A DNA stretch of 64,000 bases from Kumtagia sp052180275 (GCF_052180275.1 NZ_CP197465.1:3782001-3846000); one strand, 5' to 3'; numbered from the stretch's first letter, positions 34,478-41,971 are shown. Notes: generated by a model not told the origin, from the sequence alone. Made by a program: numbers and translations.

Positions 34478-35081
34478 TTTCACCAAGCTCGACAAATTTC
34501 TCGGGATGCCGGACAGTGTAAATTAATGAGAATGTATTTCGATATGCAGTAAACATCTGGTCTCGCGTCGGCGGCTTCTCTTCGACAGTCGGAGACTCGT
34601 TCCTGGCATAGTCGAAAAGATTGTTGACATAAGCGTGAACCAGAACAATGTCATACATTCTTTCGCCGATATTTGGATTTGACGGCGATAATATTTCACT
34701 AGCATTTCTAGCCCGTTGGACTTGATACCAAGAAACTAGTTCAAATGTCTTTAGAGCCGCCTGCGTGTCGATGTGCTCGATGGCCGACTTAAGTGCCGCG
34801 ATAGAGTCTGCCGGCGTAGCCGGGAGATCGGTGATTTGACCTGTCAAATACTGGCCCGTCTCCCGTGCATAATCCGCCATTCCGCTTAACGCTTCCGGCA
34901 TGAGGGCCCTTGCTGCCATCTCTCTGCGACGTATTTGCTCATCATGGCGCCGCTTCTCTTCGTCGCTTTGCTGGCGCATCGCTTGGATAGTGGCCCAAGC
35001 TGCCACTAGCGCCAGGATCGCGCTTAGTAAGGTCTGCCAATCAAGGACGAATCTGTAGATGTCGCACCATAGGGGAACCAT
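34452..35081 (-). CDS. membrane-anchored hypothetical protein (moron)
   Basis: 209 residues. A single N-terminal membrane helix (LLSAILALVAAWATIQAM) is followed by a charged coiled segment (QQSDEEKRRHDEQIRRRE) and a helical soluble domain ending LIYTVRHPEKFVELGEIIQRR. The base composition is AT-richer than in neighbouring genes. Being reversed against the phage genes and AT-rich, it is a typical lysogeny-expressed moron. Exclusion of other phages is one possibility, unproven. The 3' end overlaps the plus-strand gene before it. Confidence 0.65.
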   Translation of the reverse strand: MVPLWCDIYRFVLDWQTLLSAILALVAAWATIQAMRQQSDEEKRRHDEQIRRREMAARALMPEALSGMADYARETGQYLTGQITDLPATPADSIAALKSAIEHIDTQAALKTFELVSWYQVQRARNASEILSPSNPNIGERMYDIVLVHAYVNNLFDYARNESPTVEEKPPTRDQMFTAYRNTFSLIYTVRHPEKFVELGEIIQRRHTS

Positions 35082-35168
35082 GCGTCCTCATATGCCTTCG
35101 CAAGAAGAATGTCAGCAGCGGCGACGCCGCGCGATCGAGCCGGTCAAGCTGGCGCTAGGTCGCAGCAG

Positions 35169-35429
35169 TTAAACGGGATTATGGCAATACCGACAGACCT
35201 TAGCCTCGCTTTTGATGAGTTCAGCGCAGCTCGGGCATTTTTTCATTCCTGTGGTGATTGCTCGACGTTCTATGGAATTTTGATCAGCGCGCATTAGAAG
35301 CGAGTGAGGCAGAGCTACGATGAACAACGCGGCCCCATAGATCCACCACAAAATAAATGAACGTCCCTTCGATCTTGCAATTGCAGCAGGTATGAGCCCA
35401 ATGAGAACCGCAATAATAAGAATTGTCAT
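35169..35429 (-). CDS. small membrane protein with C-terminal zinc ribbon
   Basis: 86 residues from ATG 35429. Two hydrophobic helices (TILIIAVLIGLIPAAIA and FILWWIYGAALFIVALP) are followed by a zinc ribbon, KKCPSCAELIKSEAKVCRYCHNPV, with CxxC...CxxC. Such tiny two-helix zinc-ribbon proteins are common in bacteria and prophages without a known function. It follows the reverse-strand moron arrangement. An alternative start 21 bp upstream adds MNDRRGR. Confidence 0.7.
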   Translation of the reverse strand: MTILIIAVLIGLIPAAIARSKGRSFILWWIYGAALFIVALPHSLLMRADQNSIERRAITTGMKKCPSCAELIKSEAKVCRYCHNPV

Positions 35430-35502
35430 TCTTCCCCTCCGATCATTCAATCATCGCGCGGGCCGGAGGGGCCGTCAATACATATAGCTGCTCGTTCCGA
35501 TT

Positions 35503-35536
35503 TCCGCAGCCTCACGCCCAATCCGCCGCCGTTCTC
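35503..35536. repeat. 34-bp direct repeat, copy 1 (relic of a repressor 3' end)
   Basis: Identical to 36545-36578. On the minus strand it reads ENGGGLGVRLR, the C-terminal motif of the XRE repressor gene, then continues KSERAAI before the frame is lost. This looks like the leftover end of a second repressor or a recombination scar. Confidence 0.75.
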
Positions 35537-35621
35537 CGGCCTTGGCGTCGTCGGCGCATCACTTGGCCTTGTTGGCCTTTTGCCTCAATACATCGCTTTG
35601 CACGCATACCGGCGACGCCGT

Positions 35622-36116
35622 TCAGAATTCCACTTTGTGCTGTCTCAAATGCTCGTATCCACGGCGAATTAATCCACGCAGATCCGCCAACTGGCTCATT
35701 GATGGAAAGTGGACTGAGACACCGCCCACTGTTACGACGAACATTATCTTCCCACGGCCGTCATTGAAAACGACAACTTTCAGCCCGTCCACGTCATACT
35801 CGATTTCAGAAAAGGCAAATCGGTCGGTCGTAATAACTGCCTTTTCTAGACGATCGATTGCCCTCAAAAACTTCTCTACATTGTCAAATTGGATGGCGGC
35901 ATGGCGGGTCTGGGGATACTGATCGGACGATTCGACCTGAACGCCGACAAAATATAGAGCCATCTTACGATCAGGAACAACCGCCTCCCGCGCCAAGATA
36001 GAAACCTTGCCGAAACCTTCGACCGTACCCATCGTGGTGTAGGAGCGAATCACAACATCATTTGTTTCAGTTTCGCCAAACTCGTTGCGATCGGTGTATG
36101 CTTGCGCCAGATTCAT
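35622..36116 (-). CDS. hypothetical protein (moron)
   Basis: 164 residues from ATG 36116, with an excellent AGGAGGAAG ribosome site upstream. Beta-rich character: VVIRSYTTMGTVEGFGKVSIL, KMALYFVGVQVES, FSEIEYDVDGLKVVVFND, KIMFVVTVGGVSVHF, followed by a helical end. Relatively AT-rich compared with the core genes. No family recognised. With the two neighbouring minus-strand genes it forms a probable lysogeny-expressed cluster. The 402 bp upstream (36117-36518) contain only the inverted repeat at 36350-36417 and a small GC hairpin near 36473. Confidence 0.6.
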   Translation of the reverse strand: MNLAQAYTDRNEFGETETNDVVIRSYTTMGTVEGFGKVSILAREAVVPDRKMALYFVGVQVESSDQYPQTRHAAIQFDNVEKFLRAIDRLEKAVITTDRFAFSEIEYDVDGLKVVVFNDGRGKIMFVVTVGGVSVHFPSMSQLADLRGLIRRGYEHLRQHKVEF

Positions 36117-36349
36117 TTGCTTCCTCCTCTTTGCCGCAGCATCGCGCCGGATCACGCCAGGCGCAATAACTCCCCGCAAGGGGAAGTGCTTGACGTTTCG
36201 CGCGAACAGGCACCCCCGTTGGCACGACAAATGCAAGACTTGATGTGACCGGCCAACTGCCGGCGCCCGATGTACCAAATCGGGAATGAAGCATCGCCGG
36301 GGCAAGGACGGGGTGGGTTTTGGCCCGGCGAGCTTTCAACAGGTGGTGA

Positions 36350-36417
36350 CCGGGCTCACCTCAACACTGGCGATATGTTGCCTGAGTTCGCCGAGTGATG
36401 GTGTGCAGTGAGCCCGG
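36350..36417. repeat. 10-bp inverted repeat in intergenic gap
   Basis: CCGGGCTCAC (36350-36359) and GTGAGCCCGG (36408-36417) are perfect complements 48 bp apart. The left arm also forms a small GGTGA/TCACC hairpin with flanking bases. It could be a structured leader, a small RNA or an operator pair; nothing decides. Confidence 0.5.
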
Positions 36418-36518
36418 CCAACTCCTGCGCTATCTGAGTTTTCATCGCTTCGCTGTTTGCAAAGACATGTGTCCCCCGTCGTCGGGGGAGATGCTTGATT
36501 GTTCCTAAACGAAACAGG

Positions 36519-36770
36519 TCAAATTTTACCTGTTGCCGTGGCCGTCCGCAGCCTCACGCCCAATCCGCCGCCGTTCTCAGGAATGAACTCGACGCCGGCC
36601 GCTTCAAGGGCGGCGCGGATGGCCGCGATGTTGTTCGCCATACCCACAACGGGACCATTTGCTGCTTCCATCCGCTTCAACGTAGGGACGGAAATGTTGG
36701 CTTTCGCGGCGAGATCGGCCTGAGTCATTCCGACAATCGTTCGCGCAGCGGCCAGTTGGCGACCGGTCAT
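36519..36770 (-). CDS. XRE family repressor-like HTH protein
   Basis: 83 residues from ATG 36770. The Cro/CI-type helix-turn-helix reads ARTIVGMTQADLAAKANISVPTLKRMEAANG, followed by AIRAALEAAGVEFIPENGGGLGVRLR, the usual end of short rhizobial HTH regulators. It lacks a cleavable C-terminal domain, so it would not respond to RecA like CI. It lies divergent to a phage operon at 36869, and the gap contains matching GTATCAC sites. It probably controls that operon and possibly itself. Confidence 0.85.
   Translation of the reverse strand: MTGRQLAAARTIVGMTQADLAAKANISVPTLKRMEAANGPVVGMANNIAAIRAALEAAGVEFIPENGGGLGVRLRTATATGKI
36545..36578. repeat. 34-bp direct repeat, copy 2 (in HTH gene 3' end)
   Basis: Part of the functional repressor gene, encoding its ENGGGLGVRLR end. 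Copy 1 lies 1,042 bp to the left at 35503-35536. The repeats bracket the 35622-36116 gene. Confidence 0.75.
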
Positions 36771-36780
36771 TTTATCCAAA

Positions 36781-36846
36781 GGTATCACCGCAAGCTGTTT
36801 GTATTGACGAAAGTCTCTCGTTAAGCCATAAGTATCACGTCGATAC
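36781..36846. promoter_or_regulatory. GTATCAC operators in the HTH divergent region
   Basis: GGTATCACC at 36781-36789 and the dyad GTATC-ACGTC-GATAC at 36832-36846 share the half-site GTATCAC. A TTGACG at 36804-36809 could be a rightward -35, with an AT-rich -10 (CATAAG/TAAGTA) near 36827. The second operator would then overlap the promoter of the 36869 operon. Assignment by position and symmetry. Confidence 0.55.
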
Positions 36847-36868
36847 CAAAACCTCAACGGAGATACCC

Positions 36869-37198
36869 ATGCCGAACACCCATGTTCCGGCTGCGGGCGG
36901 AGCTTTGCCCACAGCGCAGCCTACCACCTTCCTCGCGGTCACGCCGACCATGCGGCTACGGATCGCCACGACGATCGAAAACCTGATGGCGCTGCTCGAC
37001 GAGATCGACGGCGACGAGAACCTTGAGCCGTATCTGGCGGGCTTCGCCGGCGGTGACGATGACCGCGAATATGATGGCGGTGACGACCGGGAGGGTGATG
37101 ACGAGCGGGAGGCTGATCCTGCCGAATGCGGCATCGCCGACATCGATGCGCTTAACGAGCTAGGCTATCTGCCGGGCTATGAGGTGGGGTCATGCTGA
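36869..37198 (+). CDS. acidic hypothetical phage protein
   Basis: 109 residues. The N-terminal half is neutral, followed by a helix (RLRIATTIENLMALLDEID) and a very acidic stretch (GGDDDREYDGGDDREGDDERE). The C-terminal part reads IADIDALNELGYLPGYE. It is the first gene of an operon facing away from the repressor and overlaps the next by 7 bp. Similar proteins occur in rhizobial prophages without known function. Confidence 0.65.
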   Translation: MPNTHVPAAGGALPTAQPTTFLAVTPTMRLRIATTIENLMALLDEIDGDENLEPYLAGFAGGDDDREYDGGDDREGDDEREADPAECGIADIDALNELGYLPGYEVGSC

Positions 37199-37641
37199 AC
37201 CGGCGCACCCTTCTAGGATCGCTTCCAGTGACGGCGGCCATCGCCGCGATGAAATCGCCGCTCGCTGCAACGGAAGCTGTAGCAGCCACGGAGGCTGGAC
37301 AACCCGACCGTCCATGGTCCGAACTGGACTGGGGCGAGCCCCTTCCGCCGGACATGCTGGAGCATTTGCCCACGCTGAAACGCCTTCACAATCCGGGCCT
37401 TGTCTCGCTCGGCATTGCCATCCGGTTAGGCATGAAGACCAAGCCGGAACTAATGGAAATTGTCCGCCAAGCGATGGAGGGAGATGACGGGGGGAAATGG
37501 CTTCCTGACGTTATGGAGACGCTGGAGGAGGCGGCGAAGGACTTCGAGATGTATACCGCCTTCATGAACGCCGGTTACGCCCGAATGTTCGTCGCCATCG
37601 CGACAGTGTGCGAGGAAGACGACAAGGCGGTGGCATCATGA
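37192..37641 (+). CDS. hypothetical phage protein with twin-arginine-like N-terminus
   Basis: 149 residues. The N-terminus NRRTLLGSLPVTAAIAAMKSPLAA has two arginines and a short hydrophobic stretch like a Tat signal, although the h-region is weak. The rest is helical (LEHLPTLKRLHNPGLVSLGIAI, LMEIVRQAMEGDDGG) and acidic. It overlaps both neighbours. No family recognised; export is only a possibility. Confidence 0.6.
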   Translation: MLNRRTLLGSLPVTAAIAAMKSPLAATEAVAATEAGQPDRPWSELDWGEPLPPDMLEHLPTLKRLHNPGLVSLGIAIRLGMKTKPELMEIVRQAMEGDDGGKWLPDVMETLEEAAKDFEMYTAFMNAGYARMFVAIATVCEEDDKAVAS

Positions 37642-38132
37642 GCCACCTGGCAACGAAGGACCGGGGACGGCTGGACGCCTTCATAGGGCAGTGTCTCGAC
37701 CCACTGCCGGATGAGACGCTGGTTGATACCGCCCACAACAGCATGCTTCGGCAATCCCGTCACCGTGCGTGGTTTATCGGACAAACCGTGGTCGAGTTCT
37801 GCCGCGCCTCTTTGGATTTCCATACGGTGGCGGACCGCTACGCTCGGGTAGTTCAGCACGACGACGCCAAAGCCAAAGAGCATCATGCCATCAGGAGCGA
37901 TATGCTCGGGAAATGGCGGACAGCGGTGGCGGTGGCGCTGTTGATACCGGCTGGCCGGCAAGATGCTCTGTCGTGGAAGATCGCCACGCTTAAAAGCCGC
38001 GAAATGCCTTGGTTCCCGGTTGAACGGGCGAAGGTTGAGGCGGCGATTGCGGCGGACAAGGCTTGGCTTGCGGCGCATCCGACGACACGGCGACCTCGCC
38101 GCCCGCGCCGGGGAAAGGCGGTGCAACAATGA
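37638..38132 (+). CDS. hypothetical phage protein with basic C-terminus
   Basis: 164 residues from ATG 37638, overlapping the previous stop. Helical body (WFIGQTVVEFCRASLDFHTVADRYARVVQ), then a strongly basic end (RRPRRPRRGKA) that may touch nucleic acid. A middle DALSWKIATLKSREMPWFPVE has no match I recognise. It is the third gene of the coupled operon 36869-38571. Function unknown. Confidence 0.6.
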   Translation: MSHLATKDRGRLDAFIGQCLDPLPDETLVDTAHNSMLRQSRHRAWFIGQTVVEFCRASLDFHTVADRYARVVQHDDAKAKEHHAIRSDMLGKWRTAVAVALLIPAGRQDALSWKIATLKSREMPWFPVERAKVEAAIAADKAWLAAHPTTRRPRRPRRGKAVQQ

Positions 38133-38383
38133 GTCGCTTCATTCATCACTCTGACATGACCGCCGTGCAACTCGCCGATTGCTGCCGGCAGGCATGGGCG
38201 ATCATGCGTCTTTGCGAACTGGCGGCTTGGAGCCTCCAGCAGCAAGACACGCCTGACCCGAACATTGCTGACAGCATAGGGCAGGCCCAGAAACTCGCCA
38301 TGTCGCTGATAGAGCCGGTTCAAGACGCGCTCGAAAGCCATGAGGGTTTGAAGGGCGATACGACAGAAGGTGGCGAGGCGTGA
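38129..38383 (+). CDS. small hypothetical phage protein
   Basis: 84 residues, start overlapping the previous stop by 4 bp. A helical protein (VQLADCCRQAWAIMRLCELAAWSLQQ, ADSIGQAQKLAMSLIEPVQDAL) with four Cys scattered in the first third. The 4-bp coupling on both sides places it in the repressor-facing operon. No family recognised. Confidence 0.6.
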   Translation: MSRFIHHSDMTAVQLADCCRQAWAIMRLCELAAWSLQQQDTPDPNIADSIGQAQKLAMSLIEPVQDALESHEGLKGDTTEGGEA

Positions 38384-38571
38384 CCTATCTCGCCATCGCC
38401 GCCGGCATCGTCTTAGCCTTCGCGTTCGGCTTCCTTCTCGGCGACAGGCGCGGCGTGAAGCAGGCTAACGAGGTGCTGGACCATAACAATCGCGTCCTGC
38501 TCCAGGCCATCGGTGACAGCGTGCGGGAGCCGGTCGAAGGAGAGGACGAGCAGCGGTCTGTCCTGCATTAG
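38380..38571 (+). CDS. small single-pass membrane protein
   Basis: 63 residues. The first 22 residues form one membrane helix with many small residues (YLAIAAGIVLAFAFGFLLGD), followed by RRGVKQANEVLDHNNRVLLQ and a short acidic tail. GTG start overlapping the previous stop. It closes the operon; a terminator-like hairpin follows. It could be a spanin- or holin-like helper, but no lysis cassette is recognisable. Confidence 0.6.
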   Translation: MTYLAIAAGIVLAFAFGFLLGDRRGVKQANEVLDHNNRVLLQAIGDSVREPVEGEDEQRSVLH

Positions 38572-38596
38572 AACGTACCGCCGGCGGAACCTTTAG

Positions 38597-38620
38597 CCCG
38601 GCTGCCGAGAGGTGGCCGGG
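38597..38620 (+). terminator. hairpin after the 36869-38571 operon
   Basis: CCCGGC with an adjacent GCC pairs with GGTGGCCGGG around a short loop, followed by TTGCATTGTTT, a T-rich but broken tail. Position at the end of the operon and before the RTX gene supports a terminator of moderate strength. Confidence 0.5.
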
Positions 38621-38706
38621 TTGCATTGTTTGTGCTCCACGACTTCTCCTGGAAACAAACGCCGCTATATTTTTTTGCTCCGCCATCGAAGGAGAATGAG
38701 TTTCAC

Positions 38707-40140
38707 ATGCCAACCATAGTTCAGTCCGTCGCCGGTGACCCGAGCACAGTCTTTTTCGCAGGGTATTTTTCAAGTGACTCTATCGTCGCACAGACATCAA
38801 CATCGTTCTATTGGGCGAGCGAGGGCATGTCGGGCGATACCCCGGTTTGGAGTGGTGGTGTCGTCGTGCAGGGGGTTGGCCTAGCCTACGTGGGCGATGA
38901 GCTCACCGTAGCCAGTAAAGTCACCACCCTTACGGCGATCGACAGCCTTTATCCAGCTGGCTACGTCCCGCAGGGATTGGGGCGCGTGACATTCTCAGGC
39001 CTGTCGCTGTCCGCCGCTGACACTATGGCGCTGCTGAACGGCAATACCACTCGGCTGGCTAACATCATCGCAGCAAACTCTTGGAATTACACCGGTAGCG
39101 CTGGCGATGACCATTTCACTTCGGGCGATTTTGCCGACAACCTCAAGGGCGGAGACGGTTCGGATAGGCTGTATGGCGAAGGAGGCAACGATATTATCTC
39201 CGGCGGTACCGGCGTGGATCTCATTTATGGGGGCGATGGCAACGATAAGATCGACGGCGGACCCGGTGGCACCGATTTGATGTACGGTGGCAAGGGCAAC
39301 GATATTTTCTTCGTTGATGGCAATTCGGACCGCGTGCGTGAGAGCACAGGGGAGGGCTACGACTCTGTTTACGCGACGGATGATTTCTTTCTGTTCGGAA
39401 CGGCCGAAATCGAGTTGCTGAGCGTGCGTGATCGCAGCCTCGCAACGACCATAAATTTGAGAGGCAACGATTTCTCGCAGACTATCGTTGGCGGGGCTGG
39501 CGCAAATCGGCTGGAGGGCCAAAGCGGCAATGACGTTCTGGAAGGCGGGATCGGCGCAGACCGGCTTGTCGGAGGCACCGGCGCCGATACGGTGACGTAC
39601 GCGAGAGCTTCATCCGCCGTGACGGTGAGCTTGGCGAACCCAGCGATAAATCGTGGCGAAGCCGCAGGCGACACTTTCGAATCTATCGAGCGCATCATCG
39701 GCTCGGCTTTCAACGACAACCTCAACGGCGCGAACTTGGTCAACAATACGATCCGCGGCGGCGCGGGGAACGATACCCTCAAAGGCTACACCGGCAATGA
39801 CGCGCTTGAAGGTGGAGCGGGAAAGGATGTCTTTGTATTTAACACAGCCTTGAACGCCACGACCAATGTCGACATCATTCTCGATTTCAATGCGGCCGCT
39901 GACACCATCCAGATCGACAATGCGTTTTTCCTGGGTCTGGTCGCTGGCACACTTTCCGCGGCAGCGTTCAAAAACATCGCCTTGGCCGCAAAGGATGCCA
40001 GTGACCGCATCCTCTACAATTCGGACACGGGCAGCCTGTTCTACGACCGGGACGGCTCCGGCGGCACCTATGCTGCGATCAAGTTCGCTTCACTGACTGG
40101 ATCACCGACGATCACGGCGGCGGACTTCGTGGTGATCTAA
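38707..40140 (+). CDS. RTX calcium-binding repeat protein, probably type I secreted
   Basis: 477 residues from ATG 38707, with AAGGAG upstream. No N-terminal signal. The first 135 residues are a unique domain. RTX nonapeptide blocks then follow (GGDGSDRLYGEGGNDIISGG near residues 150-200, and others near 270-300 and 345-375). The C-terminus (LDFNAAADTIQIDN to SPTITAADFVVI) resembles serralysin-like C-terminal secretion regions. No type I transporter is in the window. A toxin or surface adhesin cannot be told apart. It is cargo at the element's right end. Confidence 0.88.
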   Translation: MPTIVQSVAGDPSTVFFAGYFSSDSIVAQTSTSFYWASEGMSGDTPVWSGGVVVQGVGLAYVGDELTVASKVTTLTAIDSLYPAGYVPQGLGRVTFSGLSLSAADTMALLNGNTTRLANIIAANSWNYTGSAGDDHFTSGDFADNLKGGDGSDRLYGEGGNDIISGGTGVDLIYGGDGNDKIDGGPGGTDLMYGGKGNDIFFVDGNSDRVRESTGEGYDSVYATDDFFLFGTAEIELLSVRDRSLATTINLRGNDFSQTIVGGAGANRLEGQSGNDVLEGGIGADRLVGGTGADTVTYARASSAVTVSLANPAINRGEAAGDTFESIERIIGSAFNDNLNGANLVNNTIRGGAGNDTLKGYTGNDALEGGAGKDVFVFNTALNATTNVDIILDFNAAADTIQIDNAFFLGLVAGTLSAAAFKNIALAAKDASDRILYNSDTGSLFYDRDGSGGTYAAIKFASLTGSPTITAADFVVI

Positions 40141-40239
40141 GCGCGCTACCCACTGCAACGACTCGCACGCTCGCGCATTGATTCGCCTGAGTCGAGTGAG
40201 TGTTGCGTCATAGTTGCTAGCGGCTGGTGGGATGGAACG

Positions 40240-40467
40240 GTGAAGGTGATGCTCGGCAAGAGCTTCACGGTCCACAACGTCAACAACAATCACCAGGCGG
40301 CCGACATTCTCCTACACAAATGGCCTACGAAGGGCGGCGCCAAGCAGCGTGCGGCGCGGGAGGCTGTCGTGAAGGCAATGGAGCAGGCGCACGATCGGAT
40401 GTCGCTGGCCAAGGCTCAGAAGGCATTCGCCGAGGCCGCGAAAGAGGCGGACATCCTGATTGAGTGA
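40240..40467 (+). CDS. DUF982 domain protein
   Basis: 75 residues. The pattern FTVHNVNNNHQAADILLHKWP followed by AAREAVVKAMEQA and AQKAFAEAAKEADILIE matches DUF982, a small family found mainly in rhizobia and often amplified there. Function unknown. The first start is GTG 40240, with GTG 40246 or ATG 40249 as alternatives. It lies next to the integrase-type sites (40485-40503) and attR, so it travels with the element. Confidence 0.78.
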   Translation: MKVMLGKSFTVHNVNNNHQAADILLHKWPTKGGAKQRAAREAVVKAMEQAHDRMSLAKAQKAFAEAAKEADILIE

Positions 40468-40484
40468 TGCCCTGCCCCCGATGC

Positions 40485-40503
40485 TACAACAAATCTTACA
40501 ACA
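40485..40503. promoter_or_regulatory. TACAACA site pair, right end (candidate integrase arm sites)
   Basis: TACAACA at 40485-40491 and again at 40497-40503, 12 bp apart, facing attR. The same heptamer, in both orientations, occurs four times beside attL. Presence at the two ends fits arm-type binding by integrase or a helper protein. Confidence 0.6.
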
Positions 40504-40524
40504 TGCCTTCAGGAATTCGAGAAT

Positions 40525-40587
40525 TCAGCGCCTGTCGGTCCAGTCCATCATCGGCGCCACGGCCACCTTATATGATTGATATTCCAT
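40525..40587 (-). pseudogene. dusA: orphan native 5' end of dusA
   Basis: ATG at 40587 followed by EYQSYKVAVAPMMDWTDRR and a TGA at 40525: the first 20 codons of dusA left behind when the element inserted. The VAVAPMMDWTDR part is identical to the intact gene. It is not a functional gene. The 121 bp to its right, up to the aldo/keto reductase stop, are the native dusA leader and presumably hold its old promoter. Confidence 0.92.
40530..40566. repeat. attR core region
   Basis: Matches 22452-22488 with two mismatches; the identical 20-bp core is 40538-40557. Element DNA lies to the left, native dusA 5' DNA to the right. Confidence 0.93.
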
Positions 40588-40708
40588 CGGCTTCTTCCGA
40601 AAGCGGATCGTCAGGCCCGTCTCGGGCGCACGCGCTTATATATCGGAACCCTGCGGGTTTTGTTACCCTTTCTGCGGTCGCATGCCTACGGAGCCGAGCA
40701 GGCACCTC

Positions 40709-41761
40709 TTACGGGCATGGATTGCCGACCCGCTGGTGCAGGTCGTCGACCGCTTTCTGCATCTCCTCCGTCCACGCGAACTCGGCCGCGTTAAGCGCGG
40801 TTTCCAGCTGCGGAATGCTGGTCGCGCCGATGATGCTGGAGGTGACGAAGGGCCGGCTGAGCACGAAGGCGCTGGCAAACAGCGCCGGCTCCACGCCGAA
40901 GGAATCTGCCAGTTCGCTGTAGGCGAGGATCGCCTCGGCGGCATACGGCGTCTGGTAGCGCTGGCTGCGGTTGAACAGCGTCGTGCGGGCTCGTTCGGGC
41001 CGCGCCCCGTGATTGTATTTTCCGGTCAGGAACCCTTGCCCCAGCGGCGAATAGGCGAGCAGGCTGACATTCTCGCGGTCGGCGACTTCGGCGAGGTTCA
41101 CCTCGAAGGTTCGGTTGACCAGATTGTAGGAATTCTGCACCGAGGCGACGCGCGGAACGCCGCTCTTCTCCGCCTCGAACAGGAAACGCATGATGCCCCA
41201 CGCGCTTTCGTTCGAGACGCCGAGATGGCGGATTTTCCCTGCTTTCACCAGATCGTCGAAGACGCCGAGCGTCTCGGCGATCGGCGTCTCGTCCTCGTCG
41301 CGCGGCGCCGGCCAGTCGCCGACGCGGGTCGGATTGGCGCCCCACGGCACGCGCCGTTCCGGGAAATGGATCTGGTAGAGGTCGACATAATCGGTCTGCA
41401 GGCGAGCCAGCGACTTGTCGATCGCATCGAAAATATCGGCGCGCACCAGCTTCGAGGGGCGTCCGCCGCGGAGCCATTCCATCGGCGTGCGCCCCGCGAC
41501 CTTCGTCGCCAGCACGATCTTGTCGCGATTGCCGCGCGCCTTCAGCCAGTTGCCGATGATGCGCTCGGTGCTGCCCTGGATCTCGGCTTTCGGCGGTATC
41601 GAATAAAGTTCGGCGGTGTCGAGGAAATTCACCCCGCGCGCCACGGCGAAATCCATCTGTGCGTGGCCTTCGGCCTCGGTGTTCTGCTGTCCCCAGGTCA
41701 TGGTGCCGAGGCAAACGCTGGAAACAAGCACATCGGTGCGGCCAAGGCGGCGCTTCTGCAT
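40709..41761 (-). CDS. aldo/keto reductase (Tas-like)
   Basis: 350-residue NADPH-dependent reductase of the AKR superfamily. Tetrad: Asp and Tyr in LDTAELYS, Lys in IVLATKVAG, His in YQIHFPER. The coenzyme segment near the C-terminus is SSIIGATSIPQLETAL. The long form with a DDPA/TPIAET insertion resembles Tas/YghZ-like enzymes. Start at 41761 (MQKRRLGRTD). Before the element arrived, this gene lay just upstream of dusA in the same orientation. Physiological substrate not evident. Confidence 0.92.
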   Translation of the reverse strand: MQKRRLGRTDVLVSSVCLGTMTWGQQNTEAEGHAQMDFAVARGVNFLDTAELYSIPPKAEIQGSTERIIGNWLKARGNRDKIVLATKVAGRTPMEWLRGGRPSKLVRADIFDAIDKSLARLQTDYVDLYQIHFPERRVPWGANPTRVGDWPAPRDEDETPIAETLGVFDDLVKAGKIRHLGVSNESAWGIMRFLFEAEKSGVPRVASVQNSYNLVNRTFEVNLAEVADRENVSLLAYSPLGQGFLTGKYNHGARPERARTTLFNRSQRYQTPYAAEAILAYSELADSFGVEPALFASAFVLSRPFVTSSIIGATSIPQLETALNAAEFAWTEEMQKAVDDLHQRVGNPCP

Positions 41762-41971
41762 ATCGGGTCGTCTCCGGAAGAGTGGGCTGGCGGGAGGAAC
41801 GGATGAGGTCCGCCCGGCACAATATCCCGGATGGACGGGAATCCCAAGTGTCGGCAGCATCGCCTTCCGAAATTCGCCATACGCGGCTCGCGAGGCGTGC
41901 GTTCAGCAGATCGGAACCGAGAACTCAAGATCTACAGGCGCGTTTCGCGGTTTCCGCTTGGACGATCAGCG

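Larger units (their letters stand above)
22460..40557. mobile_element. dusA-integrated phage-related element, ~18.1 kb, without head genes
   Basis: Bounded by 20-bp identical cores at 22460-22479 and 40538-40557. It encodes a tyrosine integrase next to dusA, an excisionase-like protein, a replication-initiator-like protein with internal iterons, an HNH endonuclease, an HK97-gp10-like protein, a tape measure protein, an XRE repressor with operators, and cargo genes. Integration at dusA by a specific integrase group is a known lifestyle of proteobacterial islands and prophages. No terminase, portal, protease, capsid or tail-tube gene is present. Frames are intact and coupled, so it does not look like general decay. 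A phage satellite is the favoured inference. Confidence 0.9.

Noticed and set aside
36473..36488. CCCCCG/CGGGGG hairpin as a terminator
   Set aside because: A 6-bp stem without a T-run on either strand; not enough for a separate feature.
38707..40140. RTX protein as a proven toxin
   Set aside because: Calcium-binding repeats are seen, but no lipase, protease or pore-forming domain, and no acyltransferase or exporter genes nearby.
40464..40922. Open frame crossing attR into the aldo/keto reductase region
   Set aside because: It spans the integration junction and runs opposite a clear gene; no family or start signal.
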